From Erythroxylum novogranatense (lineage: Eukaryota; Streptophyta; Magnoliopsida; Malpighiales; Erythroxylaceae), in the NCBI GenBank assembly GCA_029891385.1, contig CM057230.1:55283414-55347413 (forward strand): a stretch of DNA of 64,000 nucleotides, read 5' to 3'. The notes beneath the pieces are model-generated. The model saw nothing but the letters and a program-made list of their open reading frames with translations, was not told the origin of the DNA and searched no databases. How positions within the stretch are numbered: position 1 is the first letter of the stretch; each line of letters begins with the position of its first letter. Of the stretch, positions 44,501 to 56,807 are shown piece by piece. The position numbers and the translations under genes are program-made.

Positions 44501-46696
44501 ACTTATCTTACTAGCAGCCTTTCGAATCATTCACCTTTTATTACACAGATATGTGATATTTCTTCAAAGAGTCCTTTTCGATTCAATAATTTTTTGTGTG
44601 AGCTGAAAGATTTTGATGATGCCTTATGGAAAGCTTTAAGGGCAAGGTTTCAATGGACTAAGCAATACATCCTCTCTAAGAAATTGAAGTTGATGAAGAT
44701 GGAAATGAAGACATTGCTCAGGAACAACATAGGAAATGCACATCATTTGTTAAACACTGTAAAAGGCAATCTGGAAAGCAATCAATAACAAATATGCAAC
44801 AATCCTGGTTCTACTCACTTATTAGAAATAGAGAAAGTAGCTATCTAAAACTACTCCAAAGCTTTATGGTTTGATTATTATCTTGTGAAATAGAGACAAA
44901 GACTCCAGTGGCTAAAATATGAGGATAGAAATACCTCAGTGTTTCATAGATCAATCATTGGAAAGAAAGTTGTCAATAAAATTGTTTCTCTTAAAATAGC
45001 TGTTGTGCAGCTAAAATCCCAAGATGAGCTATTGCAAGGGCAATTCAATTATTTTTATGAATTCATTAATAATCAAAAACACACTCTTAATTACCTATTC
45101 TTTAATAGATTTTGCAAGATGATTTTTCCTCTCAAAAGGCTAATTTACTCATCCAACCCGTTACTATTATGGAGATTGAAGAATCACTGAAGTCCCTTCA
45201 CCCCAGTAAAGCTCCCAGCCCTGATGGTTCCAATATACATTTCTTTGTGAAGTCTTAGCCATTTCCAAGGAATAAGGTAACTGAAGTAATTTAGGAATTC
45301 TCTAACAATGGTTCCCTGTTGATGACCCTTAATAAAATCTTTATCATTCTTATTACTAAGAGTGGGAAACTCCTATACTTTTCTGATTATCGACCTATAT
45401 CATGCTACAATTCCATTTACAAGTTGATATTTAAGATATTGACTCACATAATTAGGAAAATCATTTATGATCATATTGGTGACTCACAAGGTGCTTATAT
45501 CCTAGGTAAATCAATTGAGATAATGTACTAATACTTCAAGAAGTGATCAAATCTTACTCTAATAGAAATGGAAAAGAAAATTATTTCTTCAAAATAGATA
45601 TCAAAAAGGCATATGACAGCATAAATTAGGAGTTCATCAAAAACATGCTATTTGCATTGGATTTTCCAAGCTTATTCATATAGTGGATCTCTCAGTGCAT
45701 TTCAACACCTAGTTTCAATGTTTTTATCAATGGCCAACCTATAAGCACTTTCACAAGCTCAAAGGGGATAAGACTGGCTGATCCCATCTTACCGTATCTT
45801 TCTAGTTTGGTAATGGAGATGCTCAGTAGGTTGCTTCACAAGGTGGTGACAGGTACCAAAGGTTTTTAATTTCATTCCAAATGAAGGAGATTGGGACTAT
45901 CTCACTTATGATTTATTGATGACCTTATATTGCTTTCTAAAGTTGATCCTAATCCTGTATTAGTATTTGTGAGAGGTCTTAAAATGTTCAGTAGGATGTA
46001 TAGCCTTACTATTAATTGCTCAAAGAGTGGTCTATTATTATCTCGTAAGGCTTCCAATCTGGAACTAACCTTATCCTCCATTTTGGGAATTTCTAAATGG
46101 AAGTTATCTTTTATGTATCTTGGCATACCCATCTCAGATGATAGGATGGGTGTAAGGGATTATGCTTGTATTATTGAGAAAATTAATTTAAGGATTGCTT
46201 ATTGGATCCTTAGATATCTTTCTTTGGATGGTAGAGCTCATTTTATCATATCCATTTTGAATTCCATCAGTGTGTATTAGGTAGTTTATATTGCTTTTCC
46301 TGTTAAAGTAATAGAACTGTTGACAGGATCCTTAATAGATTCTTGTGGTTTGGTGGCAAGGTGAAGAGATGTTTGTATTCCCAAAAAGCAAGGTGGATGT
46401 AATTATTTCTTTTCATTTACTCAATAATGTTCTACTTATGAAGAGAATATGGAGATTACTCACAAATAAGCAGGGTCTATAGTGTAAATGAAGCCACATT
46501 TATTTTATAAAAAAAATAGGAGCCTGTGGAACTTAAAGGCAAAATCTCTTGCTTCCACCAAATTCAAGTCCATTACGAGGATAAGGGAAAGGATGAGACT
46601 TCGGCTTATTCATCTAACTGGAAATGGGAAGAACATCTTTTGGTTTGATAATTGGTTACCTGTTGGATCTCTAATTAAACTTTATAAAGTTGATCC
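44494..46696 (+). pseudogene. LINE 2 ORF2 reverse transcriptase
   Basis: Fragments in order: LQWLKYEDRNTSVFHRSIIG (near 44910-44970), LKSLHPSKAPSPDGSN (near 45183), SDYRPISCYNSIYKLIFKIL (near 45380), FKIDIKKAYDSI (domain A, near 45588), GIRLADPILPYLSSLVMEML (near 45768), FIDDLILLSK (catalytic block, near 45913; the family has F-A-D-D) and FMYLGIPIS (near 46110). Stops and frameshifts separate them. The frame breaks off at 46696 where the solo LTR was inserted and resumes at 51265. Confidence 0.85.
46692..46696. repeat. Target site duplication GATCC, left copy
   Basis: GATCC precedes the LTR end at 46697 and recurs at 51260-51264. Confidence 0.85.
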
Positions 46697-49689
46697 TGTT
46701 GGGACCTGATCCGGAGACCAGATCCCAACCGGAAAACGGACAACGAAAGAAGCAGATACTAAAGCGAAACGCAAAACAACAGCGGAATCGAATGCAAAAG
46801 TCAAAGAAATTGAATCGAATACAAATGTAATTAGAAATTCAAAAGTGGAAACATAAACATATCGGAAGCGAATCAAAATCGGAAAGCAAACAAAGGCGTA
46901 ACAAAAACTAAATCCTACATCCGAACATAATTATCTAAGACAAACATCGCGTTGGAAATCTAAAACTAACCAATCCGAATTGGTATAAATTTTTTTTCTT
47001 ACTTTTCATCTTCATTCAATTTCTTACAAAGTGAATACACATTTTTCACTTTGGAATTTATCAATTCCCTATCTTCAATCAAAAACTCAAATCATACAAT
47101 CTTCTTATCCACTCCTACAAATCCCAAAACTTTAACTTGTAACCAATTCTTATTTTATTCTATCATTATTTAAACCAAAAATTCAGCAGCATAACGGCTG
47201 CATTTGACTAACCCAAAACCTGCAAATAGGTTTTAAACACATTTCTATATTTCTCAAACAATAACCAGTATCATCGGACTCCCCGTCCGGAATCCAACAC
47301 AACAAACGCAATTCTATACCTACAACACTTCAATAAAATCTCAATCCATAATCCATACCCAAGTTCTTATACAATTTCATAAACCATACATATCATAATT
47401 ATTTCTTACAAAACCTTAATGGCATTCCAAACCATTTACAAACCCAAAATACCAAAATCCGCATATACGAACTACAAAAGTATGCAAAATAGGATAGATA
47501 GCTTGACTCTCTTTCATCCGATCTCCTGCTCGAAACCTGGAGATGGGGATGAAGGAGGGTGAGCACAAAGCTCGTGGATAATATGTTTATAAATCAAAAA
47601 ATAATCAAAAACCATTTTTCAAGACGTTTGCCATTTATAAACATTTCACAGTCGGAAATTCCAAAGTTCATTTTCAAACTTTTCAACTCTTCAAAATCAA
47701 TCCATCATAAACAAATTTAAATTTTTCATGATTGAAAGCTCACTTTTGCAGTTCTAAAATTTCTCAAATTTTCACATTTCATAAACAAATTCAAAAAATG
47801 AATTGCATCACAATATACACAAACCAAAAACACATAACATATCAAAACGGTTTGGGTCGGTCCAAAACGGAACGTACTGCACATTCCCGCATAGTGGTCC
47901 TGTGCAGTCGTGAACGGAACGTAGTACACTTTCCCACATGGCGGTTCAGTGTAGCCGTGACTTATGGGAGTCTGAAATCGGAGCTCCAGAGCCACTATCG
48001 GGCAGGCGGGAGAAGCCTATTAAAAATCGAGACCAGTGCACTGACTCTAGCTTAAAGGACTTAACCAAACTCACATATCATATAATCATACTCAAAAATC
48101 GAATTGCCCGAAGGCAGATTTTAAAATCTTGTTTTTCACATCGTGTCATACTTGACACATTCACATTCACATGAATTCATATAGCAATTCAAAAGCAATT
48201 ACAAATTCTCAATCATTCACATAATAAACAAAATCATATTCAATTAACAACCATTTATCACCACAGAATGCAACACTTTTTATAATTCATATAGATGTAA
48301 CAAATGTATCAATTCATAAATAATAAAATCCTTCAAGCATAAAGAATTTAAGAAATTTTAACAATTTATCTGAACATTTTAAACAAAAATTCTAACTTTT
48401 ATAACAATAGCCATAATTTGTAAAATTCTTTAATTTATAAAAACTTGTACAATTTCGAAAACAAGACATTTCAATACCCTCTTTCTTTAATATTCAAAAA
48501 CATAAACAAAAATTTCGTAATTTCACTTCTTGAATATTTGAAAAATCATAATTAACTTAAATTCGAAAAATAAACATGTTACCCACCTCAATTCCGTGCT
48601 TGAAGCTTGTCCAATGCTTCAATTTATCCAAAGAATTTCCTTAATTTTTTTTCCTAATTCACAACATAAACCCTAATCAATTTTTCATCCAAAATTAAAC
48701 ATAACCTAAGGCATAATCATCAAAATTGAGCTTGGAATTAACAAACCCATACTCTTTTCAAGGAATCTAAACCAAAAATTTTACTAAAAATCAAAGATCA
48801 AAAATTGCTCTTACCTTCAACCTTCAAAATTTCGGATTTTTCTTGGTTCCTAAAGAAAACTTTCATCATCTTTCTTTTTTTTTCCTTGGATCAACTCAAA
48901 TATCATGCTTGAAGATCCAAAAATTTGAAAACCTAGCTCTCTCTCTTTTCTTTCTCCTTCACTCCACCGAAACATGCTCTCTTCATTTTCTCTTCTTTCA
49001 TTTCTTTCTTTCCTTTCTGCCTAAGTCATGGCTTTCCTCCTTATAAATGACCATCACTTTCCATGTCATTTAAATGAATGACAAATGACCTAATTGCCCC
49101 TCCATGTAAGCCTTCTAACTTAATTCCTTAAGTAAACTTCCAAAATTGCCCTTCCTTTTTGCCTTAAAAACTGACATCTTGTCTCCTTATTTCGATCAGG
49201 TAAATGAAGCACTTTAACAAAACTTTCTTCTAGAGAAACATTCATCTATGTCTCAATTTCAATATGCCACCAAAAACGATCAATTCGGTTCAGAAATGAA
49301 AAAGTTATGACCAAAAATACTTTCAGACCATTGCAAAACCGAAGCTGAACACTACACCTAATTTCATTCCAGAAATATAAAGTCTTAGAGGCTAAATTGT
49401 TGTTCAGCTCCTTCATATAACTTGTATATCCATGTCTCTAGTTTAATTTTCAATAATAATCAACTTAATCGGAGTTCTATAGCTCAAGATATCACTAAAA
49501 TACTAAAGCATGTCTAGAATTTTTTGACCTATCTGCTCACTTTGATCTAATCAATATTTTTCAATTTGATCTCAAAACTCATAAAATTTCATGGAGAGAT
49601 AGAAAAATGTCTTATAAATACAACGTTTCAAGAATTAGATCGATCGGATGTCGGACGAAACAGTTATGACCAAAATAAGGAAGAGAGGT

Positions 49690-50215
49690 CGAATCAGAAA
49701 ATCGGTCGCGCGTGCTAAGCGGATGAGTGCTAAGCGATCGCGAAAGAGCTGAGCGATAGCGGAAGGGCTGAGCGATCGCGGAAGAGCTGAACGATAGCGG
49801 AAGGACTGAGCAATAGCGGAAGGGCTGAGCGATCGCTGAAGGGCTGAGCAATCGCGGAAGGGCTGAGCGATAGCGGAAGGGCTCAGCGATAGCGGAAGGG
49901 CTCAGCGATCGCGGAAGAGCTGAGCGATAGCGGAAGAGCTGAGCAATCGCGAAAGAGCTTAACGATAGTGGAAGGGCTGAGCGATAGTGGAAGGGTTGAG
50001 CGATCGCGGAAGGGTTGAGCGATAGCGAAAGGGCTAAGCGAAGCGGAAGGGCTGAGCGATCGCGGAAGAGCTGAGCGATAACCGAAGGGCTGAGCGATAG
50101 AGCAAGAGTTGAGCGATCGTAGAAGAGCTGAGTGATAGCGGAAGGGCTGAGCGATAGCGAAAGAGCTGAGCGATCGCGGAAGGACTGAGCGATCGCGGAA
50201 GGGCTGAGCTAACCC
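49690..50215. repeat. Minisatellite, about 19-base unit, roughly 27 copies
   Basis: Units are GGAAGGGCTGAGCGATCGC or GGAAGGGCTGAGCGATAGC, alternating irregularly, with variants AAAGAGCTGAGC. Many contain the palindrome GCGATCGC. The Ser/Ala/Leu/Arg-rich frames on the minus strand (49851-49612 and 50233-49883) are translations of this array. Confidence 0.92.
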
Positions 50216-50219
50216 CCAA

Positions 50220-50760
50220 CTTTTAATTTCCATAACTTTTGACTCAGAACTCCAAATTTTACAAACTTGGTATCGATAGAAAGATAAAAGACAGATCTAC
50301 TATTTTCATGAAGGACTCAAAAACAAGATCCATCTCTAAAGGGGCCAAAAGTTCACTCAAAGATGGCTGGTCGATCAGCTCACCTGAACAGCAACAAAAC
50401 TTCTAACCCTCATAACTTTTGACTCCATTTTCCAAAAATTTCATACTTTATATCAATAGAAAGATAACAACATAAAATACAACTTTCATCAAAAACTTAC
50501 AAACCAATTCGACCTCAAAAATGTTCAAAACTTCACTCAAAACTGGCTGTCTAAAAAAAATGTCATCCTAAGCAGTGACACAACTTCCAAAATTCATCAC
50601 TTCCTATTCGATTGTCCAAAAATCTCATGCTTTATATCAATGAAAAGATGCAAATATAATCTACCACTTTCATGAAGCACTTAAAGCCAAAATCAGTCTC
50701 TATAATGATCAAAAGTCACAACAAAGTTTCTGCCCTGGAAACCAAACCTAAACAACATCA
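50220..50760. repeat. Three imperfect repeats of about 180 bases
   Basis: Each unit contains CATAACTTTTGACTC or a related start, a TATCAATAGAAAGAT block, an ACTTTCATGAAG or similar block, and AAAAGTTCACTCAAA. Similar blocks appear as the 190-base repeats of the LTR at 41.3 kb. Confidence 0.65.
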
Positions 50761-51259
50761 AGACTTCGATCGATCATAACTTCTAACCTCGATATTGAAA
50801 AAGTGTATATTTTATGGCGTTAGAAAGCTGGAAACATAAGATACAACTTTCATTAAGACCACTTTGGCTAAATCCATCTAAATCAGTACAGATTTGCCAT
50901 TGAAGTTTCTAAACACCATTCCAACACATCAACTTCACATATCAACACATCAACTTTACATATCAACACACTACCACAAACTCTTCAACTAATTCCTCTC
51001 AAACATAATTCAAAGCTCCAATAAACTATTCCAAATCCATTTCTCAACATAACAATAAAGAATATGCGTATACACATTTCTCTTTCACAAAAGTCATACA
51101 CAATCATACACAAAAACACTCATTTCATGTATTAACCTCAAAATATCATTGCAATTGCTCCAATTAACATTACCCGAATCAAAAATTAAACACCACTAAT
51201 TCCTTATTTAATTTCATTTAACAAATCAAGTCTCCAAGAAAAGTTCGTGGTCCAACAGA

Positions 51260-51264
51260 TCCTC
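51260..51264. repeat. Target site duplication GATCC, right copy
   Basis: Matches 46692-46696. Confidence 0.85.
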
Positions 51265-52113
51265 TTAAATCTTTTATTGACTTATAGAGTTTTGTAGCTT
51301 AAACTCCCACAAAGGAATCATATCATATAGAGTTTTGTAGCTTAAACAGATCCTCTTAAATCAGAGTTCTCTTTCTTCAGTTAAGGATTGCATAAGATAA
51401 AGAAATAATGTTGATGGAAGATCACCAATTTGACTTATAGAAAGTGATTGTAGGTGACTTACCAACACTTCCTTGGACATATTTGGTTTGATTTTATCAT
51501 CAACATACTTGAGCTTTTACGATTTTGTGGGTGGCTATGTTGAATAAGCTACCAACTCTTGATATAATTGCAAAATTAACACAACTTGCTAATTGGTGCA
51601 CTCTTTGTAAGAGGGTCAAGGAAAATTATAGTCATTTATTTTTCAAATGTAGCAATGTGTTCAGCACTTAGAAAGCTTTGTTGCATAGATGTTTAATATC
51701 TAAAATCCTATAGAATCTAAGTTAGATCAAGGAGTTACGTACTAATATGAGATTTCAAAATAGAATTGCGAGATGGTGTTTTTGCATTTCCTTATGATTT
51801 CTTATTATTGCTGTGTGAGATGAAACAAATACTCAAATTTTTGGTGATACAAATGTTTCTAATAGGCAGTTTGGTATCCTTCTAATGTAAAGGATAAGAA
51901 CGCATATTGGCATACACATGCACAAAGGATTAGATCTTCATTTTCTTCAATCACATTTGGGAGTAAAACTTTCATTTGTAAATCGTTATGATGATTAAAT
52001 TTTCAGCTTGTAGTTAGTTGTTTCCTTTGTAGTTTACAAGTTGTCATGTACTAGAACTCTCATTTTTATTGTCTTTTATAGCTTAATTTAATTATTCGTA
52101 CCTTTTTTTAAAA
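51265..52113 (+). pseudogene. LINE 2 ORF2 C-terminus and 3' end
   Basis: After the LTR, LINE sequence resumes. A zinc-finger-like RT-associated domain is readable near 51530-51690: WVAMLNKLPTLDIIAKL, LANWCTLCKRVKENYSHLFF and KCSNVF, fitting the C-x2-C ... H-x-F-F-x-C layout of plant L1 elements. A short scrambled duplication (GAGTTTTGTAGCTTAAAC) lies at 51282-51360. The 3' untranslated region ends in ATTATTCGTACCTTTTTTTA and a short A run. Confidence 0.75.
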
Positions 52114-52262
52114 AAAGTGTTTTATGAAATAAGTTGATTGTTCTCTCTGAAGATTGATTTTATTGTCTTGAGATTGTGTCGTTTTAGGAATTGCGTGTGT
52201 AGTCTCCCTTTATTGTCGAAATAATGGTGAATTTATAGCCTCTCATCCTTAAGCAACTTTTT
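52114..52262. repeat. Right half of the dispersed repeat, with LINE target duplication
   Basis: It begins AAAGTGTTT and continues TATGAAATAAGTTGATTG and TTGTCTTGAGAT, matching 21885-21960. Confidence 0.7.
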
Positions 52263-52276
52263 ACTATAACAATCTA

Positions 52277-52449
52277 CTCCCTCCTATCCAAAATGAAAGT
52301 CGTTTTAGAGAGATTTTAATTATTTAAAATAAGTGTCATTCGTGACTTTTCTTGCATGCTTATAACAAAATTACCTATTAATTTCTCTCACATCCTAATT
52401 ACACATATTACATTCTCAAGGCAATTCAATGTGCAATTTCTCTCACATG
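52277..52449 (-). repeat. Stowaway/mariner-type terminal segment
   Basis: After TA at 52275-52276 the sequence CTCCCTCCTATCCAAAATGA matches the end of the MITE at 12749, reversed, and similarity continues for about 170 bases up to CTCTCACATG. The other end is not found nearby. It could be a truncated MITE or the terminal segment of the mariner element to its right. Confidence 0.75.
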
Positions 52450-53837
52450 TTAATTATTGCAAATTACCTTTTCGATACACTTCATCATTTTTCTTTTTAA
52501 TTTGCTTCAAAACCTTTCAGTTTTCAACAACATTCATTTATTTATTTAAATATAAAAACTGTACACATAATCTACAAGCAAATATCTACAGACAATTTAT
52601 AAGCAACTCTTCTTCAACATAGAGAAAAAAATTAAAATGGAAAATGGGTGAGAAAGAAGCTCTTCCTTCTAATATACAAAAGTTGTCATAGATTGATGAA
52701 GTAGAAATAATGAAAGTACAAAAGTTATCACAGGTTGATGAAGTAGAAATAAAGGAAGGACAGAAGTTATCACATGTTGATGAAGTAGAAAAAAAAAGGA
52801 AGTAAAGGAAGGAAAAAATGGAGTTGAGAAGAAGGTTTTGGATTTCAATCTCAATAAATTTTATTATGAGGAAGGAGAACTTTATCTGAATAAGGAGATT
52901 CAACAAACAATATTGGAGATGTTGAGAATTTATCTCCTAGATTTTTTTAAAAAAAATTACGTGGTGGTTTTCATTTCAATGTTAGTATTTAGATTAATGG
53001 TTTTAGTTTTTTATTTGCTAATGTATTTTGTTTCCAGTAGTCTTCTAATTTGATTATGTCTTTATATTGTTAGTCTTCCATCTTTATTTATTTTTATGCT
53101 TACAGATAATTAAAAATCAATTGTGCAACAATCTAGTGAAAATTATCTTCCTAATGTTGTAATATGTGATTTAAGAGAATACAATTTTTCATTATATTTT
53201 TAGAAATATGCAGTTTATTGCAGTGCTCTCTTAATCTTTTAAGAACATACCACCATCTTCAATTATTCTTTGAACACCATCTTCAATTAGATTTTAACTT
53301 AACACATTGATTTTAATATGAAGAAATTTAGTTATGTATGTAAAATAGAATTAGCAAAATCTACTAGTTCTGAGATATTTATGGAATTTTATGGAATCAA
53401 GTTGAGAATGTGGCTGAGATTAATCAGATTAAGCCAGCACTCAATAAAATCAATAAACTCACCATTATTTAGTTTAATTTATGTTTCTAATAAACTCAAT
53501 AAAATCCATTATTTAGTTTAATTTCTAATTCTACTAAATAAAATAGAAATTATTGATATTAGGAGTATTTTAAGAATACATTTGATGGATTTATATATCA
53601 AAATGTTTTTGTAGACAATCGGAAATTATAAAGTTTATTCTATTAATTAATTTTATTTGCTTATTGTGGTGTAGTTTAATCATATTTTATGTTTTTTATT
53701 GCTTTAATTTTAGTATTTTATTTTCTTTCATGTTTCAAATTTATTAGTGTTTAATTTTTCTTTTTTAAGGTAACATTAACAAAAATATAAAAATAAAATA
53801 AAACAAAATTAAAGCAAATGAAATCTCTTAACATTAC
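52450..53837. other. AT-rich stretch with a short tandem repeat
   Basis: At 52676-52800 a 42-base unit (AAGTTATCACAGGTTGATGA with AGTAGAAATAAAGGAAGGA) is repeated three times. The nearby plus-strand frame (52838-53053) contains FNLNKFYYEEGELYLNKEI, which may be part of a mariner N-terminal region, but this is uncertain. The remainder (53060-53837) shows nothing recognisable. Confidence 0.4.
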
Positions 53838-53950
53838 TCATGTTAACAAATTCATTACATTTTGCACTATAGCAGAATCACAACTAATTTGTCTAGGAAG
53901 ACGATCCTACAATTCCCGTGCAACTTTATTCATGTGAGGGATTTTGTAAT
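53838..53950 (-). pseudogene. Mariner-like transposase C-terminus
   Basis: The minus strand reads NYKIPHMNKVARE, one stop, then DRLPRQISCDSAIVQNVMNL and a final stop at 53838. This is the conserved end of plant mariner transposases. It is separated from the rest of the gene (56808-58000) by a Gypsy LTR. Confidence 0.75.
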
Positions 53951-56807
53951 TGTTGGATCCTTCAACTTTCATTCTTGGACCTGAACTTTTCTTGGAAGTT
54001 AGAACTATTAAATAAAAAATTTTGGTAATTATTTATGTGTAAAGAAAAGAAGAATTCTTGAATTTGAAATGAAGTAGGAAAGATAGTTAGGACAAGATGG
54101 GTTATATGTGAAATATTGGAAGTTATAAGTTGGAACATGTTCATTGAGTATGATTCGGTGTTTTAGTCATAACTTTTTCTCTAGTTATCCAAATGATATG
54201 ATTCTTAATTTGGATTAAAGTAGAGAAATAGGGCTACAACTTATCTGTTGAAATCTAGTTCTAATTTAGTCTCAAATAATTTAAATTTTTTATGGAAGTT
54301 GAGCACAAAATATTGTTTCAGTATAAGAAGAGTTCGGAAATGTTTAGGATATAACTTTCAGATTTCCAAACCAAATGGAATGATTTTAGTGTCATTAGAA
54401 AATTAAGACAATGAGGAACATATTTATAGAAGGAAGTGTTGTCAAATTTCTTCATTTACCTGATCAGAATAAGGAGTTAAGATGTTAGTAGTTGATGGAC
54501 TAAAAGGGGCAAAATTGGGAGAACCAATTAAATGAAGGCTAAAAAAGAAAGAGCAAGCAAAATGTGGTCTTGTTTAAAAGAAGAAGAGGAAAATCGTAGG
54601 AGTTAGAAAAGAGGGCAAAACGTGAAATAAAAGAAGAGAAAAGGAGAGACTCGTGGAGAGAAGAAAAGAAGAAGGAAAGAAGAAGAAGAAGGAAGAAGAT
54701 TTGTTCAAGGTAAGTTTTATTTCTCTTGTTGCTTTGTTAGAGAAGAAGTTAGAAAGAGAAAAGGGTTTTTGTGTTGGGAATGAATGTGGAAGAAGATGGT
54801 TTAAGGGAACCCATTTGATCTTAGGGTCTCTAAGCTACATTTTTGGTTTTCTAACCTAAATGGACTATGGGTAGGTTAGATTTGAGCTTGATTTGTGTTG
54901 ATTTCATTTTTTGTGAATTTGAAGTTTTAGAGATTTTGTGGTGATTATGAAAATTTGGGAGATTTCTATTTGAATTGGAATTGAATAAGAATTTTTGGTT
55001 ATGTTAGAGAATCAGAAACAACCTACCTAAGAGCAAGAGAAGGGGCACAATTGAGTTTGGATTTTCAAGAGTTATAAGGTAGGTAAAATATTTATGGTTA
55101 TTATGTAAATGGGCAATGTGCTTATATGTGTGTGTTTATGCTTAAATTTCTAAATTGTGAATTTCTATGATGTGGAAAATGCATTATGATGTGTTTTATG
55201 TTATGTCATGCATTGAAAGATGTATGACATTTTGAGATGATTGAATTGTGAGTATGATCATGCTATGCCTTGGAATTGTATCATGGCATTTTGATTTAAA
55301 TGGAAAGAAGAAAAGCATGAGAATATGAATTTGTGATTGATTGATTTGAGAATGAAAAATTGATTGTGTTTAGGCGAGAGTGGAACCGTTTCGTAGTCAC
55401 GTACACGTTGACATAAAGCCTTCTCCCGACTGCCCGCTTGTGGCACACAAGATCTGAAAAGTAGACTCATTTCATTCACGGAGTAAACTTCGGTTTCTTT
55501 GTATTTTTTTCACCAAACCCTCGAGCTAATTATTTGTGCATTTTCATTTTGATGTGTTAAGTTATGGTGACATTTTGAAATGTTATGCTTTGATGTGAAT
55601 TACATCCATTATGTTCTATGAGAGGTGTATTGGAATTGTGAATGCTGAGATTTCATTGTTGGATTAAGACAAAACGTGTTTTCCTATATGAATATTTATA
55701 TATGTTTGACTAATGCAATGGCTATAAATATATTAGCCACTGAGTTGTGTAGCTCAACCCACAATTTTCCCTTCTCAAGTGCAGACCGAGAAAAATAATG
55801 ATCCTTACAAGGCATTCGGAACTCCAAGATAGCTAGAAATCCTTTGTACTAAGCTAATGACTATTTTGGATAGCTTTATAGGCATATCACACATGAGCAT
55901 CCTTTTGTATTTATATTGAGTTTGATGTGTATGTTGATATGTAAGTAAAGCTTGTTCAAACATTCATTGTGTTTAGAAATGAGAATGAGAACTTGAGAAG
56001 TTCCTTTTTGTATGACTATGTTATTTTAAAGTTTGAGTATGATGGATGTGCTTATCTTTTGGTTGAGACTGCCAATTGTTGTTAGTGTTAGAATAGTATG
56101 TTGGAGTTGGAAAGCTTGTATGTGATGAATCATTGGAGTTGAGATTGGAGAATTAATAAGATGTATTTAGTAGTTAAATAGATATGAAGTGGTTTTGCAT
56201 TAGAAGGGGTGAATTTGAGGAGATTATGAGAAAAGGGGATGATAGAATGGATTTAGGATCCATTTGAGGGGTCTTGGAGGGTGAAAATTTTTGTTTCACC
56301 AGAAGGTTACACGATCAGGACGTGTATAGTCACACTGGCCATGTGTTCCTAACACAGAAGCGCAATCAAACCCAAAAGAAACATAGGTTACCCGTGTGAT
56401 TTCACACGGTATGTACTTTGTCCAAATGATAGAATTTCACTTCGGAGTCTTCATGAAAGTTGTAGATCTAGAAGTCTCTTTCAAACTGCCTAAAAAAAAC
56501 GTCAATCCGACATCTATAGTGAAAGTTATAGCAATTGCACTAAGGTAGGTACAAAATGATTAAGGACATAAAATATGTTGGATTCTTTTGACCATAACTT
56601 CATCATCTGACCTCCAAATGAAGTGATTCTTGAAGCGATAGATTCTTAACACATTTTTCTACCTTTCTACAAAAATTTGATAGCCTTTGGTGTTGAATTT
56701 AAAATATTGATCGAAAGGAAGTGAGGGTTTATTGAAATAACCCTACAAGGAAACTCGCTCACACTTTTTGACTCCCGATTGTTGGGCTCCAAAAACGGAA
56801 CCCAACT
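53951..56807 (+). mobile_element. Solo-type Gypsy (Del/Tekay) LTR inside the mariner gene
   Basis: It starts TGTTGGATCCTTCAACTTTC and probably ends GGAACCCA near 56807. It shows the family layout: a purine-rich leader (54590-54710), a GGACTATGGGTAGGTTAG block (near 54863), CCCTCGAGCTAATTATTTG (near 55517), GTAGCTCAACCC (near 55748) and AAAGTTGTAGATCTAGAAGT (near 56456). No internal region is present. A clear target duplication was not found, so the right end may be eroded. Confidence 0.7.

Larger units (their letters stand above)
46697..51259 (-). mobile_element. Solo LTR of a Del/Tekay-type Gypsy, 4,563 bases
   Basis: Read on the minus strand it begins TGTTGGACCACGAACTTTTC (51259), like the other LTRs of this family, and ends CAGGTCCCAACA (46697). 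GATCC flanks both ends. No gag or pol is present, so recombination between two LTRs probably removed the interior. On the minus strand it has a TATA-like TTTATAAGG near 49045, the purine-rich leader (48880-49020) and the CCACGAGCTTTGTGCTCACC block (near 47570). Its unusual length comes from repeats in U3. It splits LINE 2. Confidence 0.88.
42487..52113 (+). mobile_element. L1-type LINE 2, split by a solo LTR
   Basis: The element lies between two copies of AAAGTGTTT (42478-42486 and 52114-52122) and ends in a short A tract after ATTATTCGTACC, the usual end of plant L1 elements. Joining the flanks restores a sequence that aligns with the uninterrupted repeat at 21840-21960. Without the nested LTR and its duplication it is about 5.06 kb. 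It contains a 5' part of unclear content, a relic of ORF1, and ORF2 with endonuclease, reverse transcriptase and a terminal zinc-finger-like domain, all with stops. Confidence 0.85.

Noticed and set aside
49690..50215. Regular short repeats that could suggest a CRISPR array
   Set aside because: The units are directly adjacent with no unique spacers, and the host is a plant.
49612..50233. Ser/Ala/Leu/Arg-rich proteins on the minus strand
   Set aside because: They are translations of the 19-base minisatellite in several frames, with no codon bias or start context.
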